From Macrotis lagotis (lineage: Eukaryota; Chordata; Mammalia; Peramelemorphia; Peramelidae), in the NCBI RefSeq assembly GCF_037893015.1, contig NC_133662.1, positions 207,029,778-207,093,777 of the forward strand: a stretch of DNA of 64,000 nt, given 5' to 3'. The notes under the pieces are model-generated. The model made no database searches. It saw only the letters and a list, made by a program, of their open reading frames with translations, and was not told the origin of the DNA. Below, piece by piece: positions 38,391 through 51,384 of the stretch (within the stretch, counting starts at the first letter, position 1; each line of letters starts with the position of its first letter). The translations under genes and the position numbers were made by a program.

Positions 38391-39002
38391 CCATCACTTT
38401 CCTCATCTCTCAGTACTAACTAACCCATGATCAACTGCTCTCATATATACATTTATCCATACATTCATATATTTTCATTTTGTTACATCATTGATTCCTA
38501 AATATGTTCTTTCCCTAACTAATGAAATATAGTATCTAATATTTTCTGAAAAGCTTTTTAACAAAACTGATGTATAAGACAACCATGTCTGCATGTCAAT
38601 GCAACATAATACTTCTACAATCCTTTACATTTGTAATGAAGGAAGGGAGAGATATATCTCATCTTTTATCCAAGATCAGATATGGCCATTATAATATCCA
38701 ATATATAGTTAAACTATTTTCAAAATTAAATTAAAGCTTTTCATCCAAATTTTCTCCTCTTACTCTCTGATAACTGACAATGGTGCCACCATTTTCTAAG
38801 GTTCATAACCCATGTGTAATCCTCAACTCTTCATTCTCTTCTAATTCCTCATCTCCAAGATGTTAACTAGGTTCATTAATTTTGCTTTTGTAACATTTCT
38901 CATATTTACTCCCTTTCTCTTAAGACTGCCACCCCACTTGTATAGACTTACCTCACACCAGGACAATTGAAATATCCTTCTTGTTATTCTCCTTACCACA
39001 AA
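38391..39002. other. Interval with an ancient unassigned repeat
   Basis: About 38760-39000 (TCATCTCCAAGATGTTAACT; ACCAGGACAATTGAAATATC) resembles a widespread old mammalian interspersed sequence that I cannot name. No gene. Confidence 0.4.
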
Positions 39003-39410
39003 TGTCTAGTCATATGTTTTGACCATTTATCAATTGGGGAATACCTTGTAACTTTATAAATTTGATGTAATTCTCTATATATTTTAGAAATGAGGGGCAG
39101 CTAGGTGGCACAGTGGATAAAGCACCAGCCTTGGAGTCAGGAGTACCTGGGTTCAAATCCGGTCTCAGACACTTAATAATTACCTAGCTGTATGGCCTTG
39201 GGCAAGCCAATTAACCACATTTGCCTTGCAAAAAAAAAAAAAACCTAAAAAAAAAAATGAGACCTTTATCAGATTCCTAGCTGGGAAAATTGTTTCCCAG
39301 CTTTTGGTTTTTCTTCAAATTTTTTGCAGCATTGGTTTTATTAGTGCAAAACCTTTTTAAATTTAATATAGTCATAATCATGGATGCCTTATATTTCAGT
39401 TTTATTAAAA
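39003..39410 (-). mobile_element. L1 ORF2 fragment
   Basis: Antisense ORF2: TTTTGACCATTTATCAATTGGGG at 39018, then after a SINE GAGACCTTTATCAGATTCCT and GTGCAAAACCTTTTTAAATT. Both ends truncated. Confidence 0.85.
39095..39254 (+). mobile_element. tRNA-derived marsupial SINE
   Basis: Near-consensus copy, GGCAGCTAGGTGGCACAGTG head. A 7-bp duplication AAATGAG lies at 39088-39094 and 39255-39261. Inserted into L1 ORF2. Confidence 0.93.
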
Positions 39411-39438
39411 ACATTTCAGAAAATATTAATTAGATATA

Positions 39439-39690
39439 GTGCCCGAGTATCACCAAAAATTCTTGTTTTCTAACAAATCAGACCCTGGAGTGAAGTGGTT
39501 CAGGTAAAAGACAAGTGAGAAGGATGCCTTCGCACAACACTTCCCTCACTATAATAGACAGAATTGTGCAAGTCATGTCATCATGCATATGACAATTTCT
39601 TCTTCTTTGATTATAAAGAGCAAACATACTATTGGTAAATAATTAAATCAAGAGGTTAGTCATAAGAGAAATTCCATTAAGATGAGTTGA
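39439..39690 (-). repeat. Unassigned interspersed repeat, inverted-pair copy B
   Basis: Reverse-oriented homologue of 37488-37826, estimated by eye at about three quarters identical over roughly 250 bases, without the (TA)n expansion. Confidence 0.8.
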
Positions 39691-39884
39691 GGAACAACAA
39701 TAACAATAAGATTAGAGTCCGTTTTTCATATCCAGTAAGGCTCAAAGCTGAAACTGAATATCTGATGTATAGCTATAATATTGATTCATTCCTTTTCTTT
39801 AGTAAGAAAGGCCTCTTCTCTTTATGTTTTGGGCCATCGATTAGAGTGTATATATTTTTGAATTTTTATTTAAAGTAATAATTG

Positions 39885-42508
39885 GGGTGGAGCCAAGATG
39901 ATGGTGTAAAGACAGCATTTCCTGGAAATTCCTTCCTCCCAAAACCAATAAATGATGACTCTAGCGAAAATTTAGAGGGTCATAACCTAGAGAAAGACTA
40001 AGTGATATATTTTTCCCAGTCCAAGATGACTTAAAAGTTCCAGGGGAAAAGTGTGTTTCATTAGGGCTGGGGGTTGGAAAAAAAGCCACAGCCACAGCAC
40101 AGCACAGCCCAACCCAGCCCAGAGATCACTGGAAACAGCTTGGGAGGGGAGGAGAGAACTCTGCTACACCAGAATGAGTGTGGAGTGAGGAGCAATAGCC
40201 ACAGAGTCTGCAGCAAGAATCTGAAGAAAGCAGCCAGCACCTGCAGAGATGGGAAGGGCATCAGGGAAGACTGCAGAAATTCTATGCTCTCCCTTGGGGT
40301 AAGACTCTGCTGTTTGCCTACACTCAGATACAGGTGGCAATTAGGGCTTCCATACTAAGTAGCCAAGCAGGTTCCTCCTTACAGCTCCAGGGCAGAGGGA
40401 AGTAAGGGGTCCATTTACATATCAAAGCACATGCAAGAGAGCATAAGACCTTGGAGGAATAAAGGACCCTGTAGGGTGTCCCCCTCCCCAAATAAAACAA
40501 AACCTTGGAAATGCTCTCTTGGGCTGAGGAAATGAGTAAAGAACAGAAAAAGAAGAATCTAACCATAGATAATTACTTTAGTCCCATGGAAGATCAATAC
40601 ACATATTCAGATGGTGACAGAATTGAATCTTCCATATCCAAAAGCTCCAAGAGAAATGAAAAATGGGCTCAGACTATGAATGAGCTCAAAAAGACTTTGA
40701 AAATCAATTAAGGGAGATGGAGGAAAAATTGGGAGGAGAAATGAGAGCAATGCAGAAAAATCATAAAAACAAAATCAGTAGCTTGGAAAATGATATACAA
40801 AAAAAATACTGAAGGAAAAAAATGTTAAAAACCAGTTTAAGCCTAATGGAAAAGGCAAAACAAAAGGCAAATGAGGAGAAGAATTCCTTAAAAAGCAGAA
40901 TTGGCCAGTTGGAAAAAAAACTGTCTGAAGAAAATAACTCCTTAAAATGTAGAATGGAACTAAAGGAAACTGATGATGTTGCAAGAAATCAGGAAGAAAT
41001 AAAGCTCTTCCAAAAAACCAAAAATTAGAAGAAAATGTAAAATATCTCATTGTTAACCAAAACCAAAAACAGATCCAGAAGAAATGATTAAAAATTTAGT
41101 GGACTATCTGAATAGCATGATCAGAAGTGCCTAGACTTCATTTTTCAAGAAATAATACAGCAAAATTGCCCTGAGATCCTAGAAACTGAGGGTTAAAATA
41201 GAAATCAAGAGAATTCACCAATCACCTCCTGAAAGAAATCCCAAAAGAAAAAATGTCCAAGAATATAATAGCCAAATTTCAAAACTCCCAGATCAAAGAG
41301 AAAATTCTAAAAGCTGCCAGAAGCAAACAATTCAACTCCTGAGACAACTGAGTCAGAATTGCACAGGATCTGGCAGCATCTACATTAAGGGCTCATAGAG
41401 ATTGGAATATGATATTCTGGATGGCAAAAGATATTGGTTTACAACCAAGAATCAACTACCCAGCAAAACTGAACATCCTCTTTCAGGGAAAAAATGGACT
41501 TTCAATGAAACTGGGGACTTTCAAACTTTCCTATTGAAACAACCAGAGCAGAACTGAAAGTTTCATCTCCAAGTATAGTGGTGAACCATAGCGGGGTGGA
41601 AGAGAAGGACTAACTATGAGGAACTTAATGATATTGAACTGTTTGTAGTCCTGCATGGGAAGAAGATGTTGATGACTTATATGAACTTTCTCATTTATAA
41701 GAGTTGTTAGAAAGAGCATATATAGATAGGACATAGGAAGGAGTGGAATATAATGGTAAAATATAGAAAAAAGATGGAATCAATGGGTGATAAAGGAAAG
41801 TACTGGAAGGAAGGGAAAGGAGATGAAAAAAGAGGCTAACAAATTTCACATAAGAGTCAAGAAAAAGATTTTTCAATGGAGTTAAAAGGGGAAGGCAAGG
41901 GTGCCTTCATTCTCATCAGAAATGGCTCAGAAAGGAAATAACATACACACTTAATAGGGTAAGGAAATCTATCTTACCCTAGAGAAAAATAAGCAGAAAG
42001 GGATAGGATAAGCGGGAATGGCGGGGGGGGAGGTGGGAATGGGTGGTAGAAGACAGGGAAGATCTAGGGAGAGGGTACTCAGATTCAACACACTTTTGGA
42101 CAGGGCTAAGATGAAAGGAGAGAGAATAGAATAAATGAGAGCAGGGAAAAATAGAGTGGAGGCACACCTAGTAATGGCAACTGTGGGAAAAATATTGAAG
42201 CAACTTCTCTGGTGGACATATGATGAAGAAAGCAGCTTAACCCAGAGACAGAGCCATTGGAATCTGAACACAGACTAAAGTATATTTTTTCACTCCCTTT
42301 TATTCTTGAGGTTTCCCATCTTCTTGGGGGGGGGGGGAGGCGGAGTTTATGTTTACTCTTATGCTAACTCTTATAACACATTCAGTTTACATCAGTGTAT
42401 AGCATGGAAACAATATAAGACTATCAGACAGCCTTCTGTTGTGGGGGGGAGGGAAGGGAGGGTGGGGGAAAATTGTAAAATTCAAAACCTTACAAAAATG
42501 ATAGGTAC
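39885..42508 (+). mobile_element. Full-length half-L1 (HAL1-like), ORF1 only
   Basis: Starts GGTGGAGCCAAGATGATGGT. A 5' UTR of about 600 bases contains a CAGCACAGCACAGCCCAACC run. ORF1 opens near 40532 (MSKEQKKKNLTIDNYFSPME), with a coiled-coil part at 40822-41028 (SLKSRIGQLEKKLSEENNSLK) and an RNA-binding part at about 41090-41400, all broken by stops and frameshifts. A purine-rich spacer follows, then GCAACTTCTCTGGTGGACAT and the 3' UTR ending ATTCAAAACCTTACAAAAAT. No endonuclease or RT sequence is present. The 3' region parallels that of the minus-strand element at 7591-10737, which argues for a family and against a private deletion. A-rich tail may extend past the SINE to about 42722. Confidence 0.8.
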
Positions 42509-42664
42509 TGGGGCGGCTAGGCATAGTGGATAAAGCACTGGCCTTGGAGTCAGGAGTACCTGCTTTCAAATCCGGTCTCAGACACTTAATAATTACCCAG
42601 CTGTGCGGCCTTGGGCAAGCCACTTAAGCCCATTTGCCTTGCATAAACCTAAAAAAAATCTAAA
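42509..42664 (+). mobile_element. tRNA-derived marsupial SINE
   Basis: GGGGCGGCTAGGCATAGTGG head with a small internal loss, then the usual body. Flanked by a 15-bp duplication with one mismatch, AAAAATGATAG(G/T)TAC, at 42494-42508 and 42665-42679. Inserted into the tail of the half-L1. Confidence 0.93.
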
Positions 42665-42679
42665 AAAAATGATAGTTAC

Positions 42680-44467
42680 AAATAAAATTTTATCAAAAAA
42701 TATTTAAAAGATTTGGAAAATAGAGTAATAATAATTTTTCTCAAACTAGGCAAATTATCTTTAATTTCCAATTCAAATACCATCTAAAAATATAATTGAA
42801 GAATTTAAGACTTACAAAGGACAAATATTTTCCACCACAATACATGAAATAAATTTTTATCTAGTATTTGATTGAAAAAAAGCAATAAGGGGGAAAACAC
42901 CATTTTTAAAGAAGCCCATTCAAATATCAATTCACCTTTTTAACAAGTAATCCTTAAATCAAGCCCCAATTTCCCCTATTTATTCATTCTTTTCATTCTG
43001 CCCTTTACAGCAAAGAAGTCCAATATTTCTTTCATGAATATCTAATTCAACTATCACAATCCATGAAACTTCTCTTTTCCATGAAACACCCCTAAACTTT
43101 CAAGTGAACTTCTAGTTACATGGATACATGTCTATTCTGTTTCATTCCATTTCTCTACTTACCAATTTCCTTATTAGTAAAATTTTCAGTGATTACCAAA
43201 AGGCAAAGTCAGTCTCTTCCTATATGCAGGTTTTAAAGCATTTTTAGTCTCTATTAAATATTTGATAATTATTTTCTTCTTTACAATATGGAAGGGACCT
43301 AAAAATAAAGCAAATTCTATAGCATATTTTCAGGCTGAGGGACAGAAGGTGTAATAGATTTACATATCATCACACATATATAATGACAGGATTATTTTGA
43401 CTTCCTAACTAAAGTAAATATTTTTGAATGTAGGGATTTTTGAATTTTTCTTTGCTATACCTTTAACATTAGCAAGATAAATCCTTTGAACATACAAAGC
43501 ACTCAAGTGCTTTGGGCTTGATTGTGATATGGGCTTGATTGAAACTTTGCCTAAATTGCATGTATCCCAGAACTTAGCATTCCATGCTTAATAGAGAATG
43601 TTTCCTGAATTGAATATATTGTTTTAAGTTATTTATGATGTAGCTAATAGTGAACTATAAAACTAAATGTGTGAGTCTTATAGGAATTAATATGAAATGG
43701 GATTTTCTTGCCAACATTCTCTCATAATTTCATCATTTGTGCATGCCCTGAGCTTTGTTTTGTAAAATACATATGCATATATATATATACATATATATAG
43801 TTCATTGACTGAAAAGTGCTATTGATATTAGCCTTATTTTTATTTGATAAGAGCAAAAGAAAACTTTAATTTCAAGTTACATCCTTTATCTGATGCAATA
43901 TTTAACTTCATTAAATTATTATCAAGTGAAAAATTCTGAAAAATCTGGTGATTTCCACCACTCCCATCTGTTAGTTACAATTATTCAAATTTTCAAACCT
44001 GCCTTTTAAATCCAAATATACAAACCATCTAAGAGAAACTAGAAGCATGGGAAGAATATGCAGGAATAACCATTATTGGTTTGATGTGTCATTTTAATAT
44101 GTGTCAGCTATTTAAGTAATAAAGGACATTATCAAACAACAGACTTGTTAGATATGTATACTAGCAATATTAGTTCCAAGAATCTATTAAGGGAAAAAAA
44201 AAGAGTTTTTTGCATTTCTGTTAAAACAAACTCATATCATAACATAATAAATGAAACCAGAGTGAACAACTAATTTTAATTTAAGTCTTTTAGTTGAAAT
44301 AACCTAATGTAACTCATTTAGGCTTTTCATGAATTTCCTAGTCATTTTAAGCTAAATGCAGGGCAGAATCTAATGAAAAAAATAAAACCCCCATCCCAAA
44401 AAGGAAAGCATATTTAGCTGAATAGGCAGTAATTCTATATAGTAAATCTAATAAATTCATTTCAATC
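42680..44467. other. AT-rich interval without recognised features
   Basis: No gene, L1 or SINE that I can identify. A short (AT/CATA) microsatellite lies at about 43770-43800. Of note, no L1 ORF2 C-terminus or L1 3' UTR is present here, which matters for the junction at 45960. Confidence 0.5.
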
Positions 44468-45960
<1,493 letters not shown>

Positions 45961-46165
45961 GATTTCTTCTTATGAAACCTGCCTATTCATATCTTTTCAC
46001 CATTTATCAATTTAGTAATCAAATAGGAATTCTGCCTTTTGGGGGCTGAGTTCTCCATATATTTGAGAAATGAGGTGTTTTATTAAAGGTGTTTCTTGGT
46101 AAAGATTGTATCCCCCAGATTTCTTGCTAATCTTGTTTACATTGATTATGCTTGTATAAAAAGTT

Positions 46166-46480
46166 TTAGGGATAGCTAGAGTCAGGAGGACCTGAATCCA
46201 AATCCAGCCTCAAACACTTAATAATTTCCTAGCTGTGTGACCTTGGGCAAGTCACTTAACCCCATTGCCTTGGCAAAATAAATAAATAAGCAAATAAATA
46301 AGTGAATAAATAAATAAATGAACAAATGAATGAATGAACAAATAAGTAAATAAATGAATAAATAAATAGACAAAATAAATAAGTAGAGAAAGAAAGAATA
46401 ATAAATGAATGGATGAATAATTTAATTAATTAAGTAATTAATTAATAAGTAGATAAATAGGTAAATAAATAAATGAAGTG
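46166..46480 (+). mobile_element. SINE with expanded (AAAT)n tail
   Basis: Body at 46166-46275 (GAGTCAGGAGGACCTGAATC; GTGTGACCTTGGGCAAGTCA), lacking part of the head. The tail has grown into about 200 bases of AAAT/GAAT units to 46480. Confidence 0.85.
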
Positions 46481-48311
46481 GCTGATTACAACATAAAGAG
46501 ATATGTTGGAAATCTGCCTCCTAAGACAAACTCAGAGACTGTATGAACATAATTACAAAAATGTTTTGTCTTTTTATATAATGAAAATTATTTATTTTAT
46601 ATTTCATAATGCTCTCTAGCTCTTGGTTGATGATTAAATCTTTCCATCTCCATAAATCTGACAGGTAGACAATTTCTTATTCTTCTAATTGGCTATGTCA
46701 TTTTTTTATACCTAAATCACAAACTTATTTTGAGTTTATCTTGGTATACAGAGTGAGATGTTATTGGATACCTGTTTATGATCTATTGTTTTCCAGTTTT
46801 CCCAGCAGGTTTTTGTAAACTAGTGAATTCTTATTCCCAAAGGCTGGATCTTTGTGTTTATCAAGCACTAGATTACTATGGTCATTGCCTATTTGTTCTT
46901 AATGTATTCCAATGATACATCATTCTGTGTCTTAGCCAGTAAGAGACATTTTGATAATTGCTGCTTTATAATATAGTTTGAGATCTGATATTTAAAGACC
47001 ATCTTTCTTTGATGTTTTTTTCTCCATTCATATTCTTTACATTCTGTTCTTATGAGTGAATTTTAATTATTTTTTATAGTTCAATCAAATAATTTTTTGG
47101 TAGTTTGGTTGATAAGAATCTGAACAACCATAGCTTAGATAGAATTGGCTTAGCTAGAGATATCATTTTTAATATATTGGATTGTCCTCCCCTTAAGCAA
47201 TTTATATTTTTCCAGTTGTTTAGATAGGACTTTTTTGCATAAAAATTATTTTTCATTTGAATTCATTTAATTCTTGGGTTTCTCTTGACAGTGAGATTCT
47301 CAAGTATTTAAATTGTTTGAAGTTATTTTACATGATGTCTCTGTCTTTTACTGTTTTGGTCATATAAGAAAGTGCTGATGATTTTTGTGGCTTTATTTTA
47401 AATTGGGTAGCTTTGCTAATGTTAATTTTTTCAAGAATTTTTTCAGTTGATTTTCTATAATTTCCTAGGTATAAAATCAAATACTCACAAGGAGTTATAG
47501 TTTTGTTTCCTTATTGCCTATGCTAATTCCTTTAATTTCTCTTTTTTCTAATACTAGTTTGAATAATAGTGGGGCAATGGGCATCCTTGCTTTACTCCTA
47601 TTTGCACTGGAAAGGCTTCTAGTTTATCTCCATTATAGATAATACTGTCTTATAATTTTAAATAGATTCTGTTTGCCATTTAAAACATTTTCCCTTTATT
47701 TTTATGCTCTCTATTTTTTTAAATTGGAAAGGATGCTCTAATTTGTCAAATTGAGATAACTTTTAGTTTTGCTATAGATATGGTCAATTATGGTGATATT
47801 TTTCCTAATATTGAACTACTAGTGCATACCTGATATAAATCCCATGTGGGCATAGTCTGTGTGATAAAGTGGTATATTTTGTACAAAACTTTAAATCAAT
47901 ATTCATTAGGGAACTTGGTCTTTGTTTTAGTTCAACCTCCCTTATACATCAGATCCATATCTGTATCATGAGTGTGGTAGAACTTGTTCTTTGCCAATTA
48001 TTCCAAATAGTATATATAGTATTGAAATTAATTGTCCTTTAAATGTTTGGTAGACTTCACTTTTAAATCTATCTGACCTGTCCTGGAAATTTGTTCCTTA
48101 GGGGCATAATTGATGACTTGTTCAATTATTTTTTCAAGGTAGAGGTTATTTAGGTAATAGTTTTAGGTAATATAGGTAATAATACCTGGTCTGTTAATCT
48201 GGATAATTCATATTTTCAAAATATTCTTTGATTTCACTAAGATTCCAAGTTGTTGGCCTTCAATTGGAAAAAATATTTTTAATGATTGCTTTAGTTTCAT
48301 TTATTAGGGAC

Positions 48312-48452
48312 TTTTTTTTTTGCAAGGCATATGGGGTTAAGTATCTTGCCCAAGGCCACACAGCTAGGTAATTATTAAATGTCTGAGCCTGGATTTGAAC
48401 TAAGGTACTCCTGACTCCAGGGTCAGTGTTCTATCCAATGTGCCACCTAGCC
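48312..48452 (-). mobile_element. tRNA-derived marsupial SINE
   Basis: Poly-T, GCAAGGCATATGGGGTTAAG, CAAGGCCACACAGCTAGGTA, CTGACTCCAGGGTCAGTGTT, ending near TGCCACCTAGCCATG. Inserted into L1 ORF2. A possible short duplication TTTCATTT on both sides is not exact in position. Confidence 0.9.
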
Positions 48453-48865
48453 ATGTCCATTTCATTTTTGATACAGAATTTTTTAAAACCAAATTATTCA
48501 AGGATTTCTCTTTTTCTTTTTTCATAATAACCAGCTCCTTATTTTTATTCTTAGCTCAAAAGTTTGGTATTTTTTTTCTCCTTTCAATCTTATTAATCTC
48601 ACCTTTAATTTTCAGGATTTCCAATTTTGTGCTTATTTGGGAATTTTTTATTTCTTCTTTTATTAAAGTTTTAGATTTTTAGGTGCATGGTAAATTTATT
48701 GATTTGTTCTTTTTTTCTATTTTTCTGATAAAAGAATTAAGAGAAATAGCCTATCACCTAAGTACTTCATTGAGTGCATTATATGAATTTTTCTTTGCTG
48801 TTTCATTGTTCATATTCTCTTCAATGAAATTGTTTCTGTGATTCGTTCTTTGACCACATTCTTTT

Positions 48866-51380
48866 AAAAATATATTTATATATTTTTTTCAAATATATGC
48901 TGATAGTTTTCAACTATCATTTTTGGTAAAGTTTTGAATTTCACATTTTTCTCCCTCCTTCCCTTGCCTCTCAACTCTCTGTTAAAAAGAAATCTAATAT
49001 AGGTAATTTTTTCCAATTACATGGGAAGGTAGTTTTCAGCATTCATACATTTGTATATTACTGAGTTTCATATTTTTCCACCTCTTCCCTCCTCCATTGC
49101 CATGGTGGTGAATATTCATGTTCAACATACCTTCATATTAGACATGTTTTGAAAGAGTACTTACAACTAAGGACAACTAAGGTGGAAAAAAGTGAGCAAG
49201 GAAAAAAAATTCCATTCACATTTACAGTTGTGATTACTAAAGCCTATTTCCCTCTAAGCTATCTTCCCACTTTTATATTTTTCTCTTTCCTTTCTCTTTC
49301 CTTTCTCCTTATCCCTCCTCATCAATGTTTTACTTCTGATTGCAACCTGGCCCTCTTTTCTATCAGTCCTTTTCTCTTTTCTTCTTTCTTTCCCCCTTTA
49401 CTTTTCTTTTTATGTTTTACTTTAACTTTACCTTACATTCAATTTTTGCACTTGTTTTTATCACTCCCTTCTTTTCCTTTCTTTTCCTGCCCTACCTTGC
49501 TCCACTTTCCTAAAGGGTAGGAGGGTAGGATAACTTTTTAAACCCATTGGGAATGCATGTTATTCCCTCTTTGGGCTAAATCAGTTGAGAGTAAGAGATA
49601 TGCAATGCTCAGACCCTCCCTTCTTTCCCTCTATATTAAGAGCTACATTGTAGCTCCTCACGCGATGTTACTTTTATCCCTAAACCTTCTCCTAATATAG
49701 TTCTTTTTTCCCCTTGTCTTGATTTTTAAAAACTGCATTGTATCCACATTGTACCTTATCAAAATATACTCTTTTTTCTGTCCTTGACAGAAGTACAGTT
49801 CTCAAGGGTTAATTCATTGATTGATGAATTTATAAGCAACTTTACCTCTTAGTTGCTTCATACCAACAGCTTCTGTCCAAGTACACTACCTTCAACTGTT
49901 CCATTAAAAATGTAATTGGCAAGAGCCATAAGCATCATGAAACTATAATTAATTTATACCAGCCCCTCTTTCTAAGTAACCTCTAGAGAAATGCAGTCCT
50001 CATTAGCTAAAGTATCATGTAAAGCAAAATCACCCATGAGTTAAAACTTTGATCATATCACAGTTAATTTAGGACCTCACTCTTATTCCAAATATGTTCT
50101 ATTCAATTGTCCTAAGAGATAGACAGCTCTCAGGAGTTAACTAACAGTACCTCCTATCCTTTACCTTTTTACATATCTCTTGAGTCTTTGCATTTGATGA
50201 TCAAATTTTCTCTTAGGTTCTGGTCTTTTTATCAGGAAAGTCTGAAAGTCCTCTATTTCATTAAGGGACCATCTTTTCTCCTGAAATATGCTGAATTTTG
50301 CAGGGTAGTTGATTCTTATTTGTAATTAAAACTTTTCTGCCCTCTGGAATAGCCCATTCCAGGCTCTTCAGTTCTTTAATGTTGGAGCTGATAAGCCCTG
50401 AGTAAACCTAACTTGCTCTCTGATATTTAAATTGCTTCTTTTTGAGTGCTTATAGAATTTTCTTCTTTATTTGAGAATTATAAAATTTGCTACAACATTT
50501 ATTGGAGATTTTACTTTGGGCTGTCTTTCTGGGAAATGATTGATGAATTGTTTCAAAGACAATTTTATCTTCATCTTCTAGGATTCCAGTATCACATGAT
50601 AATGTCCTGCTTGATATTGTACAGATTCTGATTCTGTTTGTGGCTCCCAGGTGTATCAATAAGTCATTAATTATCTCTCCTGGATTTATTTTCCAGGTCG
50701 GTCATTTTTCCTAAGGAGTACTTTTAATTTTCTTCTATTTTTCAGCTGTTTGGGTTTGTTTGATATAATCTTCCTGTCTCAAAGAGTTACTCAATTCCAT
50801 TTCTCCAATTCTAATTTTTAAGGTTTAAATTTCTCCAGTTAACATTTTTGTTTCCTTTAGCAATCACTTAATTTTATTTTTAGTTGGTCAATTTTGTTTT
50901 TCAAATTATTATCTTCAGTTAATTTTTCATACTGTACTTTTGCTTCATCATCTCTTCTGTGCTTTTTAAAATCCTTTTTAAACTCTTCTAAGAGGACTTT
51001 TTAGAATTGAGACTAGTTCATCAGTCCCTTAGAGGCTTCACATGTAGGTACTTTGTCATTACTTTTATGTTCTGATATTGTGGTTTTATCACTCCTATAG
51101 AAATAATAATTGTCAATGGTCAGCACTTTTTTGGTTTTTCTGGTCATTTGGTCTGTTCAGCTCTATTCCTAAGGTGTGGGTTGATTAGTCCCAAGTTTTT
51201 TTTTGCTGGGAGCTGAGATTCTGGTCCTTGGCTTTCTGCTATGGTGCTACAGTTTACTCCTTGCTGTATGGTAGCCTGCACTAGCTTCATTCAAAGTTAC
51301 TGCAGGAAAAATTCTAGGAACTTCCTAACTTTGTCCCACCACACTGGCTTGGGCCAAAGTCTACTTAACCTAGTTTTCCT
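48866..51380 (-). mobile_element. Probable half-L1 (ORF1, no ORF2) inserted in L1 ORF2
   Basis: Read on the minus strand: GC-richer 5' UTR at about 51100-51380, ORF1 coiled coil (about 50700-51000) and RNA-binding part (about 50220-50700), pyrimidine-rich spacer (49150-50200), and a 3' end at about 48870-49130 with two 3' UTR-like blocks. The surrounding L1 ORF2 sequence stops at about 48865 and resumes at about 51385, so this is an insertion. The 3' end may include a second short L1 3' fragment. Confidence 0.6.
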
Positions 51381-51384
51381 ATTT

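Larger units (their letters stand above)
45961..48865 (-). mobile_element. L1 LINE ORF2 (RT region), joined to the PEX3 retrocopy
   Basis: Antisense ORF2 runs right up to 45961: CCTGCCTATTCATATCTTTTCACCATTTATCAATTT at 45979-46014 is the same stretch as 30430-30470 in the plus-strand L1. It continues through the linker and RT to 48865. Everything downstream in the element (last part of ORF2, 3' UTR) is missing and replaced by PEX3. Interrupted by SINEs at 46166 and 48312. It continues beyond an inserted half-L1 at about 51385. Confidence 0.85.
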
